From Sinorhizobium sp. 8-89 (GTDB taxonomy: Bacteria; Pseudomonadota; Alphaproteobacteria; Rhizobiales; Rhizobiaceae), in assembly GCF_030124325.1 (NCBI RefSeq), contig NZ_JASKLR010000003.1:124001-188000 (forward strand): a DNA stretch of 64,000 bases, read 5' to 3'. Shown here one piece after another: positions 7,625 through 16,324 of this stretch. Every line of letters begins with the position of its first letter. Positions within the stretch are counted from its first letter, which is position 1. The notes below the pieces were generated by a model, which made no database searches, had not been told where the DNA came from, and saw only the letters and a program-made list of their open reading frames with translations. The position numbers were made by a program, and so were the translations under genes.

Positions 7625-9064
7625 ATGGATGAAATGAGCCTCACTAATCTGCAAGCGGGAAAGACGACTGTTAAGGCCGAGGCGATCGAGGCGCTGGCGG
7701 GGCAATTGCGCGGCCGCGTGCTCACTGAGAACGACGAGGGCTACGACGAGGCGCGTACGATCTGGAACGGGATGATCGACCGCAAGCCTGCTCTGATCGT
7801 GCAATGCGCCGGGGCCGCCGACGTCATCAATGCGGTTCGTTTCGCGGCCGAAAACGGCCTGCTCGTCGCCGTGCGTGGCGGTGGACATAACATTGCCGGC
7901 AACGCCGTCTGCGACGGCGGCCTGATGATCGATCTGTCGCCGATGAAATCGGTGCGGGTGGACGCCACGGCGAAGAAGGCATGGGTCGAGCCGGGCGCGA
8001 CGCTCGCCGACGTCGACAAGGAAACCCAGGCTTTCCGACTGGTACTGCCGAGCGGGATCAATTCGACGACCGGTATTGCCGGATTGACGCTTGGCGGCGG
8101 TTTCGGATGGACCACGCGCAAGTTCGGTTTGACGCTGGACAGCCTGCTTTCGCTCGATGTCGTGACGGCGAATGGCGAGCTGGTGCGCGCAAGCCCGACG
8201 GAACATCGCGACCTGTTCTGGGCGCTGCGCGGAGGCGGCGGGAATTTCGGCGTCGTCACGGCCTTCGAATTCCAGCTTCACGACCTTGAACCGCAGGTCC
8301 TGGCGGGGCTCGTCGTTCACCCCTTCGCGGACGCACAAGCGGTCCTTCAGCAATACCGCCAGGCGCTCGAGACGGCGCCCGACGAACTCACCTGCTGGGC
8401 CGTGATGCGGCAGGCGCCGCCGCTGCCATTCCTTCCGGAAGAGTGGCACGGCAAGGAAATCCTCGTTCTGGCCATGTGCTACTCAGGCGATATCGCGGCG
8501 GGGGGGCAGGCGACCGCTGCCCTGCGCTCGATCGGCAATCCGATCGCCGACGTCGTCGGTCCCAGTCCCTTCGTCGGTTGGCAGCAGGCGTTCGATCCCT
8601 TGCTCACGCCCGGCGCTCGCAATTACTGGAAGAGCCACGATTTCATGGAACTGTCCGATACGACGATCGACATCCTGCTGGAAGCCATTCGTCAACTGCC
8701 GGGACCGGAATGCGAAATCTTCATCGGCCACGTCGGCGGTGCCGCCGGTCGTATTGCAGCCGAAGAAACGGCTTTCCCGCAGCGCAGCTCGCATTTCGTG
8801 ATGAACGTTCATGCCCGGTGGCGCGAACCGGAAATGGACCCGGTCTGCATAGACTGGGCGCGCCGTCTTTTCGAGGCGGCCAAGCCTTATGCGGCCGGAA
8901 CGGCCTATATCAATTTCATGCCGGCCGACGAGGTCGACCGTGTCGAGGCCGCCTATGGCAGCAATTACGGGCGGCTTGTCGAGGTCAAGCGGCGATACGA
9001 TCCGCAAAACCTGTTCCGCATGAACCAGAACGTGAGGCCGATCGAGGAGCGGGGGGCGGCATAA
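7625..9064 (+). CDS. FAD-binding oxidoreductase, berberine-bridge/6-hydroxynicotine oxidase type
   Basis: A 479-residue FAD_binding_4 plus BBE-domain oxidase. RGGGHNIAGNAVCDGG (about 82-97) holds the His that covalently binds FAD in this family, GLTLGGGFGWTTRKFGLTLD follows, and WALRGGGGNFGVVT closes the FAD domain. The C-terminus ends in NLFRMNQNV, the BBE signature that covers the flavin. The GxC motif for a second covalent FAD bond is not apparent. Such enzymes oxidise sugars, alcohols or amines with oxygen; the substrate cannot be assigned. The ATG at 7625 has GGGAGGAG at good spacing; the frame is open back to 7484 but that part is not protein-like. Confidence 0.85.
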   Translation: MDEMSLTNLQAGKTTVKAEAIEALAGQLRGRVLTENDEGYDEARTIWNGMIDRKPALIVQCAGAADVINAVRFAAENGLLVAVRGGGHNIAGNAVCDGGLMIDLSPMKSVRVDATAKKAWVEPGATLADVDKETQAFRLVLPSGINSTTGIAGLTLGGGFGWTTRKFGLTLDSLLSLDVVTANGELVRASPTEHRDLFWALRGGGGNFGVVTAFEFQLHDLEPQVLAGLVVHPFADAQAVLQQYRQALETAPDELTCWAVMRQAPPLPFLPEEWHGKEILVLAMCYSGDIAAGGQATAALRSIGNPIADVVGPSPFVGWQQAFDPLLTPGARNYWKSHDFMELSDTTIDILLEAIRQLPGPECEIFIGHVGGAAGRIAAEETAFPQRSSHFVMNVHARWREPEMDPVCIDWARRLFEAAKPYAAGTAYINFMPADEVDRVEAAYGSNYGRLVEVKRRYDPQNLFRMNQNVRPIEERGAA

Positions 9065-9209
9065 TCTCCGCCTCGATAGAAGGCAGGCTCCGGCCATGCG
9101 TGAACAAGCGCGTGGCCGGTCGATTGCCATAACGGCAGAACAGGTGACCCAGGGAGTTGCCATTGCGAATGGCCGAGGGCGATGTGGCGCCTTGGCAGGG
9201 AGGGGTTAC

Positions 9210-10634
9210 ATGGGGGAACGGTCGGTCGATGGCCTGTTTCGGCGCGCGGCAGAGCATGCCGTGCGCTTCCGCGACGGAATATCCGAGATTCCGCAAAAGC
9301 CGCAGGTTTCCTATCTCGCATCGCTCAAGGAATTTCGCGAGCCGCTGCCGATCGATGGGTGCGCCGGTCCTGGTGTGATCGACGAGCTTGTGGCGAAGGC
9401 GGAGCCGGGACTTCACACGATGACGGGCCCGCGCTTTTTCGGCTGGGTCATCGGCGGGTCGCATCCGGTGGGCGTCGCCGCTGACTGGCTCACGAGCGCC
9501 TGGGGCCAGAACACGGGCAACCATCATGCAACGCCGGCAGCGGCCGCCGCAGAGGCGGTTGCCGGCGGCTGGCTGCTCGATCTTCTCGATCTGCCGAGAG
9601 AAAGTTCCATCGGTTTCGTTACCGGCGCGACGGTTGCCAATTTCGTCTGCCTCGCTGCAGCACGCAGCGACGTCCTGGGAAGGGTCGGCTGGGACGTCGA
9701 AGAGCAGGGCCTGTTTGGTGCCCCGCCGATTGCCGTCCTGATTGGCGATGACGCGCACGCGACGGTCTTCTCTGCGCTGCAGTTTCTCGGCCTCGGGCAT
9801 GACCGGGTCGTTCGCGTGAAGACCGATGATGCCGGCCGCATTCTCGCGTCCGACTTCGCCGATGCGGCTGGCAGGGTCTCCGGTCCCTGCATTGCCATCC
9901 TTCAGGCGGGGCAGATCAATACCGGCGCGTTCGACGATTTCGAAGGCATCATCCCCATCGCCAAAGATATCGGCGCCTGGGTTCATGTCGACGGCGCGTT
10001 CGGCCTTTGGGCGCGCGCCTGCCCGCAGAGGAGCGGACTTGCCAAGGGCGTCGACGGCGCCGATTCCTGGGCGACCGACGGACACAAATGGCTGCAAACA
10101 CCCTATGACTGCGGCTATGCCATCGTTCGCAACGAAGAGGCGCATCGCCGTGCGATGACGACTGCGGCAAGCTACCTGCCGCCGAGCTTTGAGGGCGAGC
10201 GCGATCCGAGCCATTTCGTTCCGGAACTGTCGCGTCGTGCCCGTGGCTTTGCCACCTGGGCGATGATCAAGCATCTTGGGCGCGACGGGATCGCCGCCAT
10301 GGTCGAGCGTCACTGCCGGGTCGCTCATGCAATGGCCGAAAGGCTGAAATCGGAAGAGGGAATAGAGGTCCTGAACGACGTCGTGCTCAATCAGTTCCTC
10401 GTGCGGTTCGGTGCGAAACACCCGGGCGATGAGGCCGACCGGCTCACGCAACGGACGATCGAGCGGATACAGGCCGATGGCGTCTGCTTCTGCGGCAGCG
10501 CAACCTGGCGCGGTCGCAAGGTCATGCGCGTATCGGTGATTTCGTGGCTGACCGACGATCTCGCCGGCGATGTTGCGGCAGACGCGATCATCGCGGCCTG
10601 GCGGGCGGTCCGGGCGCGTGAGGCGTCAGTCTAG
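9210..10634 (+). CDS. PLP-dependent group II amino-acid decarboxylase family protein
   Basis: A 474-residue fold-type I PLP enzyme of the group II decarboxylase family (aromatic-L-amino-acid / glutamate decarboxylase relatives). Visible parts: the substrate-entry stretch GPRFFGWVIGGSHP, GFVTGATVANFVCLAAAR near 133 (phosphate-binding region), VHVDGAFGLWA with the cofactor-binding Asp, and TDGHKWLQTPYDCG with the Schiff-base Lys. Family members decarboxylate or deaminate amino acids; the substrate is unknown. The ATG at 9210 follows GGGAGGGG; the open frame upstream to 9096 is in the intergenic gap. It may be co-transcribed with the oxidase 145 bases upstream, but no functional link is evident. 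Confidence 0.83.
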   Translation: MGERSVDGLFRRAAEHAVRFRDGISEIPQKPQVSYLASLKEFREPLPIDGCAGPGVIDELVAKAEPGLHTMTGPRFFGWVIGGSHPVGVAADWLTSAWGQNTGNHHATPAAAAAEAVAGGWLLDLLDLPRESSIGFVTGATVANFVCLAAARSDVLGRVGWDVEEQGLFGAPPIAVLIGDDAHATVFSALQFLGLGHDRVVRVKTDDAGRILASDFADAAGRVSGPCIAILQAGQINTGAFDDFEGIIPIAKDIGAWVHVDGAFGLWARACPQRSGLAKGVDGADSWATDGHKWLQTPYDCGYAIVRNEEAHRRAMTTAASYLPPSFEGERDPSHFVPELSRRARGFATWAMIKHLGRDGIAAMVERHCRVAHAMAERLKSEEGIEVLNDVVLNQFLVRFGAKHPGDEADRLTQRTIERIQADGVCFCGSATWRGRKVMRVSVISWLTDDLAGDVAADAIIAAWRAVRAREASV

Positions 10635-10691
10635 GCTTAGGGACGACATCCAGAGCGTTTACGGGGCATAGCTGGGCAGATGGAAAGTCTT

Positions 10692-11072
10692 ATGAGTTCG
10701 CTGACACTGAAGCGTGTCTATGAGGCGCCGGAGGCAAGCGACGGCGCGCGCATCCTCATCGACAGGCTGTGGCCACGCGGGATCGCCAAGGACAAGGCGC
10801 GGATTGATCTCTGGTTGAGGGACATCGCGCCGAGCGATGCCCTGCGCAAACGCTTCCATGGAAAGCCCGATGCATGGGACGAGTTCTGCACCGCCTACGC
10901 GGAAGAATTGAACGGGGCGGCGGCTCAGGCGGCGGTCAAGGAACTCCTCGAGCGGCTGGCGGAGGGCCCGGTGACGTTGCTTTACGCGGCGCGGGACATG
11001 GAGAGGAACAATGCCGTGGCGCTGAAAGCCTGGCTGGAGCGCGGTGAGGGAGGAGACCGGTCGCCGACGTAA
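10692..11072 (+). CDS. DUF488 family protein (YeaO-like)
   Basis: Small soluble protein of about 126 residues with hallmarks of the DUF488 family: KRVYE near the start, ILIDRLWPRGI, WLRDIAPSDALRKRFHG and VTLLYAARD. The family is widespread and its biochemical role is not settled; some members have been suggested to bind metals or act in stress. Two ATGs are possible. The one at 10692 has GGAAAG just upstream; the one at 10680 adds four residues. It follows the decarboxylase by 57 bases on the same strand and converges on the LysR gene. Confidence 0.82.
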   Translation: MSSLTLKRVYEAPEASDGARILIDRLWPRGIAKDKARIDLWLRDIAPSDALRKRFHGKPDAWDEFCTAYAEELNGAAAQAAVKELLERLAEGPVTLLYAARDMERNNAVALKAWLERGEGGDRSPT

Positions 11073-11102
11073 GAGGCAACCGCCATGGGGTGACTCGTCC
11101 TG

Positions 11103-11987
11103 TCACACCCGCATCGCCTCAATCACGGCCCGCAGTCCGGCGGAAATGTTCCGGCGGCTCGGATAGTAGAGATAGAACCAGTCCTCCGGCGGACACCATT
11201 CATCGAGGCAGCGTATCAACTTGCCGTCGATGATCTCCCGTTGCGCGCGGTTTTCCCAAACATAGGCGAGCGCCACGCCGGAGAGCGCCACTTGGACCAT
11301 GAGTTCCTGATCGTCGAGCGCGATCGGCCCGGTCGGGTGGAAGGCGACAGCTTCGCCGCCGCGTTCGAATTCCCAGGGGTAGCGGACACCGCTCGGATAC
11401 GTGTTCTGAACGCAGACATGGTCCTTCAGTTCATGCGGCGTCTGCGGGATGCTCCGTTCGCGGAAGTAGTCCGGTGCGCCCACGACCGCGAAGCGCAGCC
11501 GAGGCCTGATCTTCACCGCCACCATGCCTTCCCGAAGGCTCTCACCGAGGCGGATGCCGGCGTCGAAACCTTCCTCGACGATATCCACCAGCCGGTCGGT
11601 CGCGGAGATCTCGAGTTGCAGATTGGGGTTGTCCCGGATGAGCGGCCCCATCACCCGCCCCAGGATGAAAGGGGCAACCGAATTCGGGACATTGATCCGC
11701 ACCTTGCCGAACGGCGTGTCGCGAAACCTGTTGAGCGCGTCGAGCGCCGATCCGATTTCACCGAAGGCGGGCGTGAGATGCGCTTGAAGCATGGTGCCGG
11801 CATCCGTCAGCGAGACGCTGCGGGTCGTGCGATTGAGCAGCCGAAGCCCGATCCGCTCCTCCAGATTGCTGACGGCATGGCTGATCGCCGAGGCCGTGAC
11901 CCCACGTTCCTCGGCCGCCTTCCGGAAGCTCCGGTGCCGGGCGACAGCGTCGAAAGCCGCAAGTTCTGACAGGTCGGTCGCGCGCAT
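11103..11987 (-). CDS. LysR-family transcriptional regulator
   Basis: A 294-residue LysR regulator with an N-terminal winged helix-turn-helix ([25 protein letters not shown], about 10-34, then [23 protein letters not shown]) and a periplasmic-binding-like effector domain. [17 protein letters not shown] places it in the large subgroup that often controls an adjacent divergent oxidoreductase. It is divergent from the paired SDR genes at 12131 and 13024, its probable targets. The small-molecule signal is unknown. Start ATG at 11987 with the HTH in the usual place. Confidence 0.87.
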   Translation of the reverse strand: MRATDLSELAAFDAVARHRSFRKAAEERGVTASAISHAVSNLEERIGLRLLNRTTRSVSLTDAGTMLQAHLTPAFGEIGSALDALNRFRDTPFGKVRINVPNSVAPFILGRVMGPLIRDNPNLQLEISATDRLVDIVEEGFDAGIRLGESLREGMVAVKIRPRLRFAVVGAPDYFRERSIPQTPHELKDHVCVQNTYPSGVRYPWEFERGGEAVAFHPTGPIALDDQELMVQVALSGVALAYVWENRAQREIIDGKLIRCLDEWCPPEDWFYLYYPSRRNISAGLRAVIEAMRV

Positions 11988-12014
11988 AGATGAATCTCGC
12001 TCAGCATTATTGAG

Positions 12015-12028
12015 AGAATTTCCATTCT
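12015..12028. promoter_or_regulatory. Candidate LysR operator
   Basis: AGAAT-N4-ATTCT, an inverted repeat in the 143-base gap between the divergent LysR gene and the SDR pair, 28 bases upstream of the LysR start. Its place and dyad symmetry fit a LysR binding site. Short arms make chance occurrence possible. Confidence 0.35.
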
Positions 12029-12130
12029 AATCACGCAAATCGAATTGCGCCATTCTCCCCTTGTCGCCACGGGCAAGTAGGCCCCGGCCTCGAGGATCTG
12101 ATCCTCACCCGATCAAGGAAGGAGTTCGCA

Positions 12131-12976
12131 ATGGCACAGACATGGTTCATCACAGGCTGCTCGACCGGCTTCGGCCGCGCGCTCGCACAGCACGTCATCG
12201 CGCTCGGCCACAATGTTGTCGTCACGGCTCGTGATGCGGCGCAGGTTGCCGATCTATCGGCCATCGCGCCGGACCGCACGCTCGCTCTCGCGCTCGACGT
12301 GACGAAGACGGACGACATTGCCGAGGCGACACGCGCCGCCGAGCAGCGCTTCGGCCACATCGACGTTCTCGTCAATAATGCCGGTGTCGGTTACTTCGGC
12401 GCTTTCGAGGAGAGCGACATGGACGCGGTCCGCGCCATGTTCGAGGTCAATGTCTGGGGCCTCGCCAACATGACGCGCTCGGTTCTGCCCGGCATGCGCC
12501 GGCGCCGCTCTGGCACCATCGTCAACATTTCTTCGATCGGCGGCCTGCGGTCGGTACCGGCGCTGAGCTTCTACGCGGCCTCGAAATTCGCTGTCGAGGC
12601 ATTATCGGAAGGGCTGTCGAAGGAGGTCGAGCCGCTCGGCATCAAGATACTCATTGTCGAGCCCGGTCCCTTCCGCACCGATTGGGCGGGACGTTCCGCC
12701 GGGGAGGCGACCGTCTCGATCAACGACTACGAGGACACGGCGGGTGCCGTCTGGCGCAGGATCAGGGATTACAGCGGCAAGCAGCCCGGCGATCCGGAAA
12801 GGGCAGCACGCGCGATTGTCATGGCGGTCAATGCTGCCGAACCGCCGCTGCGGCTGCTGCTCGGCCGCGAGGCTCTCGCCGGCGCTCGGGCGAAGCTCGA
12901 TGCCTTGCGCAAGGATTTCGATGCCTGGGCCGAAGTAACCGAAGGGGCCGATTTCCCGGACGCCAATACGAACTGA
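12131..12976 (+). CDS. SDR-family oxidoreductase (first of a tandem pair)
   Basis: Classical short-chain dehydrogenase/reductase, 281 residues. Cofactor motif TGCSTGFGRALA (about 8-19), VTARDAAQV after strand 2, LDVTKTDDI, NNAGVGYFGAFEE, catalytic Ser in VNISSIGGL and YAASK as the Tyr-Lys pair. Basic residues after strand 2 (TARDA) suggest NADP(H). Substrate unknown. It is followed after 47 bases by a second SDR of identical length and similar layout, so the two probably arose by tandem duplication and are co-transcribed, divergently from the LysR regulator. ATG with AAGGAAGGAG upstream. Confidence 0.88.
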   Translation: MAQTWFITGCSTGFGRALAQHVIALGHNVVVTARDAAQVADLSAIAPDRTLALALDVTKTDDIAEATRAAEQRFGHIDVLVNNAGVGYFGAFEESDMDAVRAMFEVNVWGLANMTRSVLPGMRRRRSGTIVNISSIGGLRSVPALSFYAASKFAVEALSEGLSKEVEPLGIKILIVEPGPFRTDWAGRSAGEATVSINDYEDTAGAVWRRIRDYSGKQPGDPERAARAIVMAVNAAEPPLRLLLGREALAGARAKLDALRKDFDAWAEVTEGADFPDANTN

Positions 12977-13023
12977 TTGCAACTCGAAGAAAACATCCAA
13001 CGCGAATTAAGGAAGGATTTTCA

Positions 13024-13869
13024 ATGCGTATCTGGTTCATCACAGGTGCCTCCCGCGGCTTTGGCGCGCTGATCACGAGGGAGGCGCTCAGTGCCGGAGA
13101 TGCGGTGGTCGCCACGGCACGCCGCGTCGAATCCCTCGATGCCCTCGGCCAGCACGAAAATCTGCTTAGGTTGGCCCTCGACGTCACCAATGAGGAGCAG
13201 GCTCGGGCGGCGGCCGCGGCAGCGGTGGAGCGCTTCGGCCGGATCGACGTTCTACTCAACAATGCCGGTTACGGCTTGCTCGGGGCCGTCGAGGAAGCAA
13301 CGGCGGAAGAAATCGAGAAGATCTATCGCACCAACGTCTTCGGCCTCCTTGCGGTGACCCGGGCCGTCCTGCCGCAAATGCGCAGCCAGCGCTCGGGGCA
13401 TATCATCAATGTCTCTTCGATCGGCGGCTATTCGGCCTTTACCGGCTGGGGCGTCTACGGTTCGACCAAATTCGCGATCGAGGGGCTGACCGAGGCACTT
13501 GCGCAGGAATTGGCGCCGATCGGCGTCAAGGCGACGGTGGTCGAACCGGGTTTCTTCCGTACCGACTTCCTGGACGAACAGTCGCTGGCGGTGAGCCCGC
13601 TGTCGATCTCGGACTATAGGGAGACCGTTGGCGCCATGCGCGAATTCGCCAAGTCAGCAAACCATGCCCAGCCGGGCGACCCGGCACGGCTTGCAAAAGC
13701 CATGGTCCAACTCGCCCATGCCGACAACCCGCCGCTGCGCATGCCTTTCGGCAGCGACACGGTCGCTGCGATCGAAGCCAAGAACGCCCATGTCGCCGGC
13801 GAACTCGCCGCCTGGCGGGAACTTGCGGTCTCGACGGACTTCCCGAAGGAGAGTGCGTCCGCCCACTAA
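13024..13869 (+). CDS. SDR-family oxidoreductase (second of a tandem pair)
   Basis: 281-residue classical SDR, the same length as its upstream neighbour. TGASRGFGALI (cofactor loop), TARRVESL after strand 2 (NADP preference likely), LDVTNEEQ, NNAGYGLLGAVEE, INVSSIGGY with the catalytic Ser, and YGSTK for the Tyr-Lys pair. C-terminal PLRMPFGSDTVAAIEAK resembles the SDR subgroup often annotated as oxidoreductase/retinol dehydrogenase-like. AAGGA precedes the ATG at 13024; the frame is open much further upstream, but that stretch overlaps the first SDR in another frame. Ends at a strong GC hairpin. Confidence 0.88.
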   Translation: MRIWFITGASRGFGALITREALSAGDAVVATARRVESLDALGQHENLLRLALDVTNEEQARAAAAAAVERFGRIDVLLNNAGYGLLGAVEEATAEEIEKIYRTNVFGLLAVTRAVLPQMRSQRSGHIINVSSIGGYSAFTGWGVYGSTKFAIEGLTEALAQELAPIGVKATVVEPGFFRTDFLDEQSLAVSPLSISDYRETVGAMREFAKSANHAQPGDPARLAKAMVQLAHADNPPLRMPFGSDTVAAIEAKNAHVAGELAAWRELAVSTDFPKESASAH

Positions 13870-13884
13870 CAAGGGCTCAATTGC

Positions 13885-13924
13885 AGAAGGCCGGTGGCTG
13901 CGCAAAGGCGGCAGCCGGCCTTCT
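13885..13924 (+). terminator. Hairpin downstream of SDR pair
   Basis: AGAAGGCC (13885-13892) pairs with GGCCTTCT (13917-13924), extended by an inner GGCTGC/GCAGCC. Only a weak T-rich tail follows. Located 16 bases after the second SDR stop; likely ends that operon. Confidence 0.65.
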
Positions 13925-14058
13925 CTTGCGACCCGAGCAAGGCACCGGCCCGTCGCTACGGGCTCCGTTCGCATCTGCCATTCGTCGTTGACTTCGCAGG
14001 TGATGAGAGGAAAATGTCTCTCCTGATACGTCACTACGCAACATCAAGGGTGCCTACG

Positions 14059-14529
14059 ATGACGATCGCAAGAAAACTTCAGGACTATATTGAAGGCGAG
14101 GGTGTTGCCTACGACACCGTCGCTCATCACCGCACGGCAACCACCAGCCAGTCAGCGCAGGCGGCCCATGTTCCGGGCAGCAGGTTGGCCAAATCCGTCG
14201 TCGTGCATCACGAAATGGGATATGTTCTCGCCGTTGTTCCGAGTACGCATCGGATCGAACTTTCCACATTGCAGGAAGTGATGAACAGGCGCCTTGGCCT
14301 CGCCTCGGAGGAGGAGGTCAGCACGCTTTTCGCCGATTGCGACACGGGTGCGGTGCCGCCCATCGGATCGGCCTATAATGTGCCGGTGATCCTCGACGAA
14401 AGCCTCGGCAACGTCAGCGACGTCTATTTCGAAGGCGGTGACCACAGGACATTGGTGCATGTCAGCGGCCCCAACTTCCGCAACCTGATGAAGGATGCGA
14501 AGGTCGCCCGCTTCAGCCATCCGTCGTAA
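14059..14529 (+). CDS. YbaK/EbsC-type aminoacyl-tRNA deacylase
   Basis: A 156-residue single-domain YbaK/ProX-fold protein. The family hydrolyses mischarged aminoacyl-tRNAs in trans (Ala/Cys/Ser-tRNA-Pro and others). Supporting stretches are VAYDTVAHHRTATTSQSAQAAHVPGSRLAKSVVV, where the Lys is the conserved substrate-positioning residue of the fold, then VPSTHRIEL and GAVPPIGSAYNVPVILDES, the GxxPP loop. AAGGG precedes the ATG at 14059; an open extension to 13894 runs through the upstream hairpin and is rejected. Which tRNA it edits cannot be told from sequence. Confidence 0.85.
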   Translation: MTIARKLQDYIEGEGVAYDTVAHHRTATTSQSAQAAHVPGSRLAKSVVVHHEMGYVLAVVPSTHRIELSTLQEVMNRRLGLASEEEVSTLFADCDTGAVPPIGSAYNVPVILDESLGNVSDVYFEGGDHRTLVHVSGPNFRNLMKDAKVARFSHPS

Positions 14530-14700
14530 AGGGCACGGCCCCCGGTGGAGCCCTCGCAACCGGACGCCGAGGTGGCGCTTTCGGAAGATTGGCTGTGCGC
14601 CAACGCCCGGCATCAAAGTTGCATCATCCGTCGATCATGATGTCCGGAAATCAAATGGCCATTTTTGAGCGCCGCCTTTCGAGGGCAGCGCCGTGTTCCT

Positions 14701-15648
14701 TCACAGCAGCAGTTCCCAGTTCTGCCCGACCAGATCGTGTCCGAAGCTGTGGTGCTTCTTCTCCTGCACGAGATGAAAGCCTGTCGTTTGATAGATGTGC
14801 CGCGCCGCTGTGAGGACGTCGTTGGTCCAAAGAGTGACCTTGGAATATCCAGCTTGCCGCGCGAAGCGGATGCATTCCTCGACGAGCCGGCGACCGATCC
14901 CGAGACCTCGAGCGCTCGGCTCCGTGTAGAGGAGACGGAGCTTGCCGACGCTCGCTGACTCTTCAATCAGGAAGATAGAACCAACGATCTCGCCTTCGCG
15001 CTCGGCGACCCAGCAGCGCTCGCGCTTCGGTTTGAAGTCTTGAATGAAACCGGCCGTGATCTGGGCGACGAGAGCCTCAAAAGTCTCGTCCCATCCGTAT
15101 TCTCGTGCATAGAGGACGCCGTGACGATGGACGATCCAGCCCATGTCTCCCGGCTGATGTGTGCGGAGGATGTAAGGGACGCGAGCAGGCTCGGAGGGTG
15201 CACCCCCGAGCAGACGTTCGGCCTCGGCAAGTGCCGTGGCGAGCTTGCGCCGTTCAGGCAGGGAAAGGCGATCGAGCATCGCACCCACTTCTTCGCGCGA
15301 ACGAGCGTCAATGACGGCGAAGCTGTCGCGGCCCGCCGGGGTCAGCGAGATCAATACCTGCCGTCCGTCCTCGGACGACGGGCTTTTCGAGACGAGGCCA
15401 CGCTCTTCCAGGCTCCGTAGGAGACGACTGAGATAGCCGGAATCGAGTTCGAGCTCTGCCCCGAGTTCCTTGGCCGTGGATGTTCCCCGCTGCGCGAGCT
15501 CGTAGACGAGGCGGCCTTCGGCGAGGGAAAGCGGACCTCCAAGCAAGCCTTCATGTAGCAGACCGATGCGACGGGTGTAAAAGCGGCTGAAGCGACGCAC
15601 TGCGGCGATATAGTCCTCTTGATCAGCCTGCGGCATCGGTGAGTCCAT
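14701..15648 (-). CDS. MarR-GNAT fusion: regulator with acetyltransferase domain
   Basis: A 315-residue two-domain protein. Residues about 15-140 are a MarR winged helix-turn-helix (LAEGRLVYELAQRGTSTAKELGAELELDSGYLSRLLRSLEERGLV, then SPSSEDGRQVLISLTPAG). Residues about 160-315 are a GNAT acetyltransferase (GEIVGSIFLIEE, LRLLYTEPSARGLGIGRRLVEECI with the acetyl-CoA R/QxxGxG/A loop, LWTNDVLTAARHIYQTTGF). Fusions of this type are common in proteobacteria; their acetyl acceptors are mostly unknown. ATG at 15648 begins MDSPMPQADQ. Three tandem dyads (15654-15707) lie immediately upstream, which suggests strong autoregulation. Confidence 0.87.
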   Translation of the reverse strand: MDSPMPQADQEDYIAAVRRFSRFYTRRIGLLHEGLLGGPLSLAEGRLVYELAQRGTSTAKELGAELELDSGYLSRLLRSLEERGLVSKSPSSEDGRQVLISLTPAGRDSFAVIDARSREEVGAMLDRLSLPERRKLATALAEAERLLGGAPSEPARVPYILRTHQPGDMGWIVHRHGVLYAREYGWDETFEALVAQITAGFIQDFKPKRERCWVAEREGEIVGSIFLIEESASVGKLRLLYTEPSARGLGIGRRLVEECIRFARQAGYSKVTLWTNDVLTAARHIYQTTGFHLVQEKKHHSFGHDLVGQNWELLL

Positions 15649-15653
15649 CTTGT

Positions 15654-15707
15654 TGACCTTGTCAGATATATTGCTGACTTTGTCACATAAAATGCCTGAC
15701 CATGTCA
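15654..15707. promoter_or_regulatory. Three tandem operator-like dyads upstream of MarR-GNAT gene
   Basis: TGAC-N3-GTCA occurs three times: 15654-15664 (spacer CTT), 15675-15685 (TTT) and 15697-15707 (CAT). Centres are 21 and 22 bases apart, about two helical turns, so bound dimers would sit on one DNA face. A further half site GTCA lies at 15719-15722. The array begins six bases from the MarR-GNAT start codon and probably covers its promoter. Autoregulation is inferred. Confidence 0.7.
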
Positions 15708-16247
15708 ACGTCGGCCTTGTCAGCCAACCGCCGGATAGCGGCAGCGTTTGCCCGCGTGTTGCAATAGCCCGATCTAACATGACTACAGTCCCGGGCAGTG
15801 TTGGCTAGCCGTGCGGATCAATGTGGTCAAATCTGCCCGAACAGATCGAGAGAAGCCCGGATCGCAAGGACCCGGGCTCAGTCAGGTTCAAACTCTATGT
15901 GTTGCAATATTGAGCATAGACACGGCAATACGGTCCGCCGCAAAGCCTACTACAAGCGATGGCAATGCTAGAAGATGTGTCGTTGCGAGGTTGATCCTAT
16001 ACGAAAGTATTAGGCATACCAGTAACATTTCAGGGGTTTCGGTTAATGCTATTTTACTTGCGAGACGCGAAAGGTTGCGCCTGCGGGAAACGCCTGGCTG
16101 GTGGTTTGGCTGCGCTACGACAGTTAAATACCGATTTGGCCTACCGGCACAGGCAAGCGTCCTGCTGCGTCTCGAAACCGATGCCGTCAAGCGTGAACGG
16201 CCGATCACGCGAAAGATCGGCAAGCAGCTAATTCTATTGGATATTAG
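15708..16247. other. Gene-poor spacer between MarR-GNAT gene and tRNA-Arg
   Basis: No credible gene is seen on either strand. Stretches such as 15997-16060 are visibly more AT-rich than the neighbours. The apparent plus-strand reading frame here runs through the antisense of the tRNA and has no family features. The segment lies just past the 3' end of the tRNA gene, a common integration position, but no integrase remnant or repeat of the tRNA end was recognised. Confidence 0.5.
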
Positions 16248-16324
16248 TGGCGCACCCGACAGGATTCGAACCTGTGACCTTTGGAATCGGAATCCAACAC
16301 TCTATCCAGCTGAGCTACGGGTGC
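16248..16324 (-). tRNA. tRNA-Arg (anticodon CCG)
   Basis: The minus strand reads a complete 77-base tRNA: acceptor GCACCCG pairing with CGGGTGC, discriminator G, encoded CCA, D-arm GCTCAGCTGGATAGAG, anticodon stem TTGGA/TCCAA enclosing loop TTCCGAT with anticodon CCG, and T-arm CAGGTTCGAATCCTG. It decodes CGG. In S. meliloti the sole tRNA-Arg(CCG) lies on megaplasmid pSymB and is essential, as I recall from work by Finan and colleagues. Confidence 0.97.
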
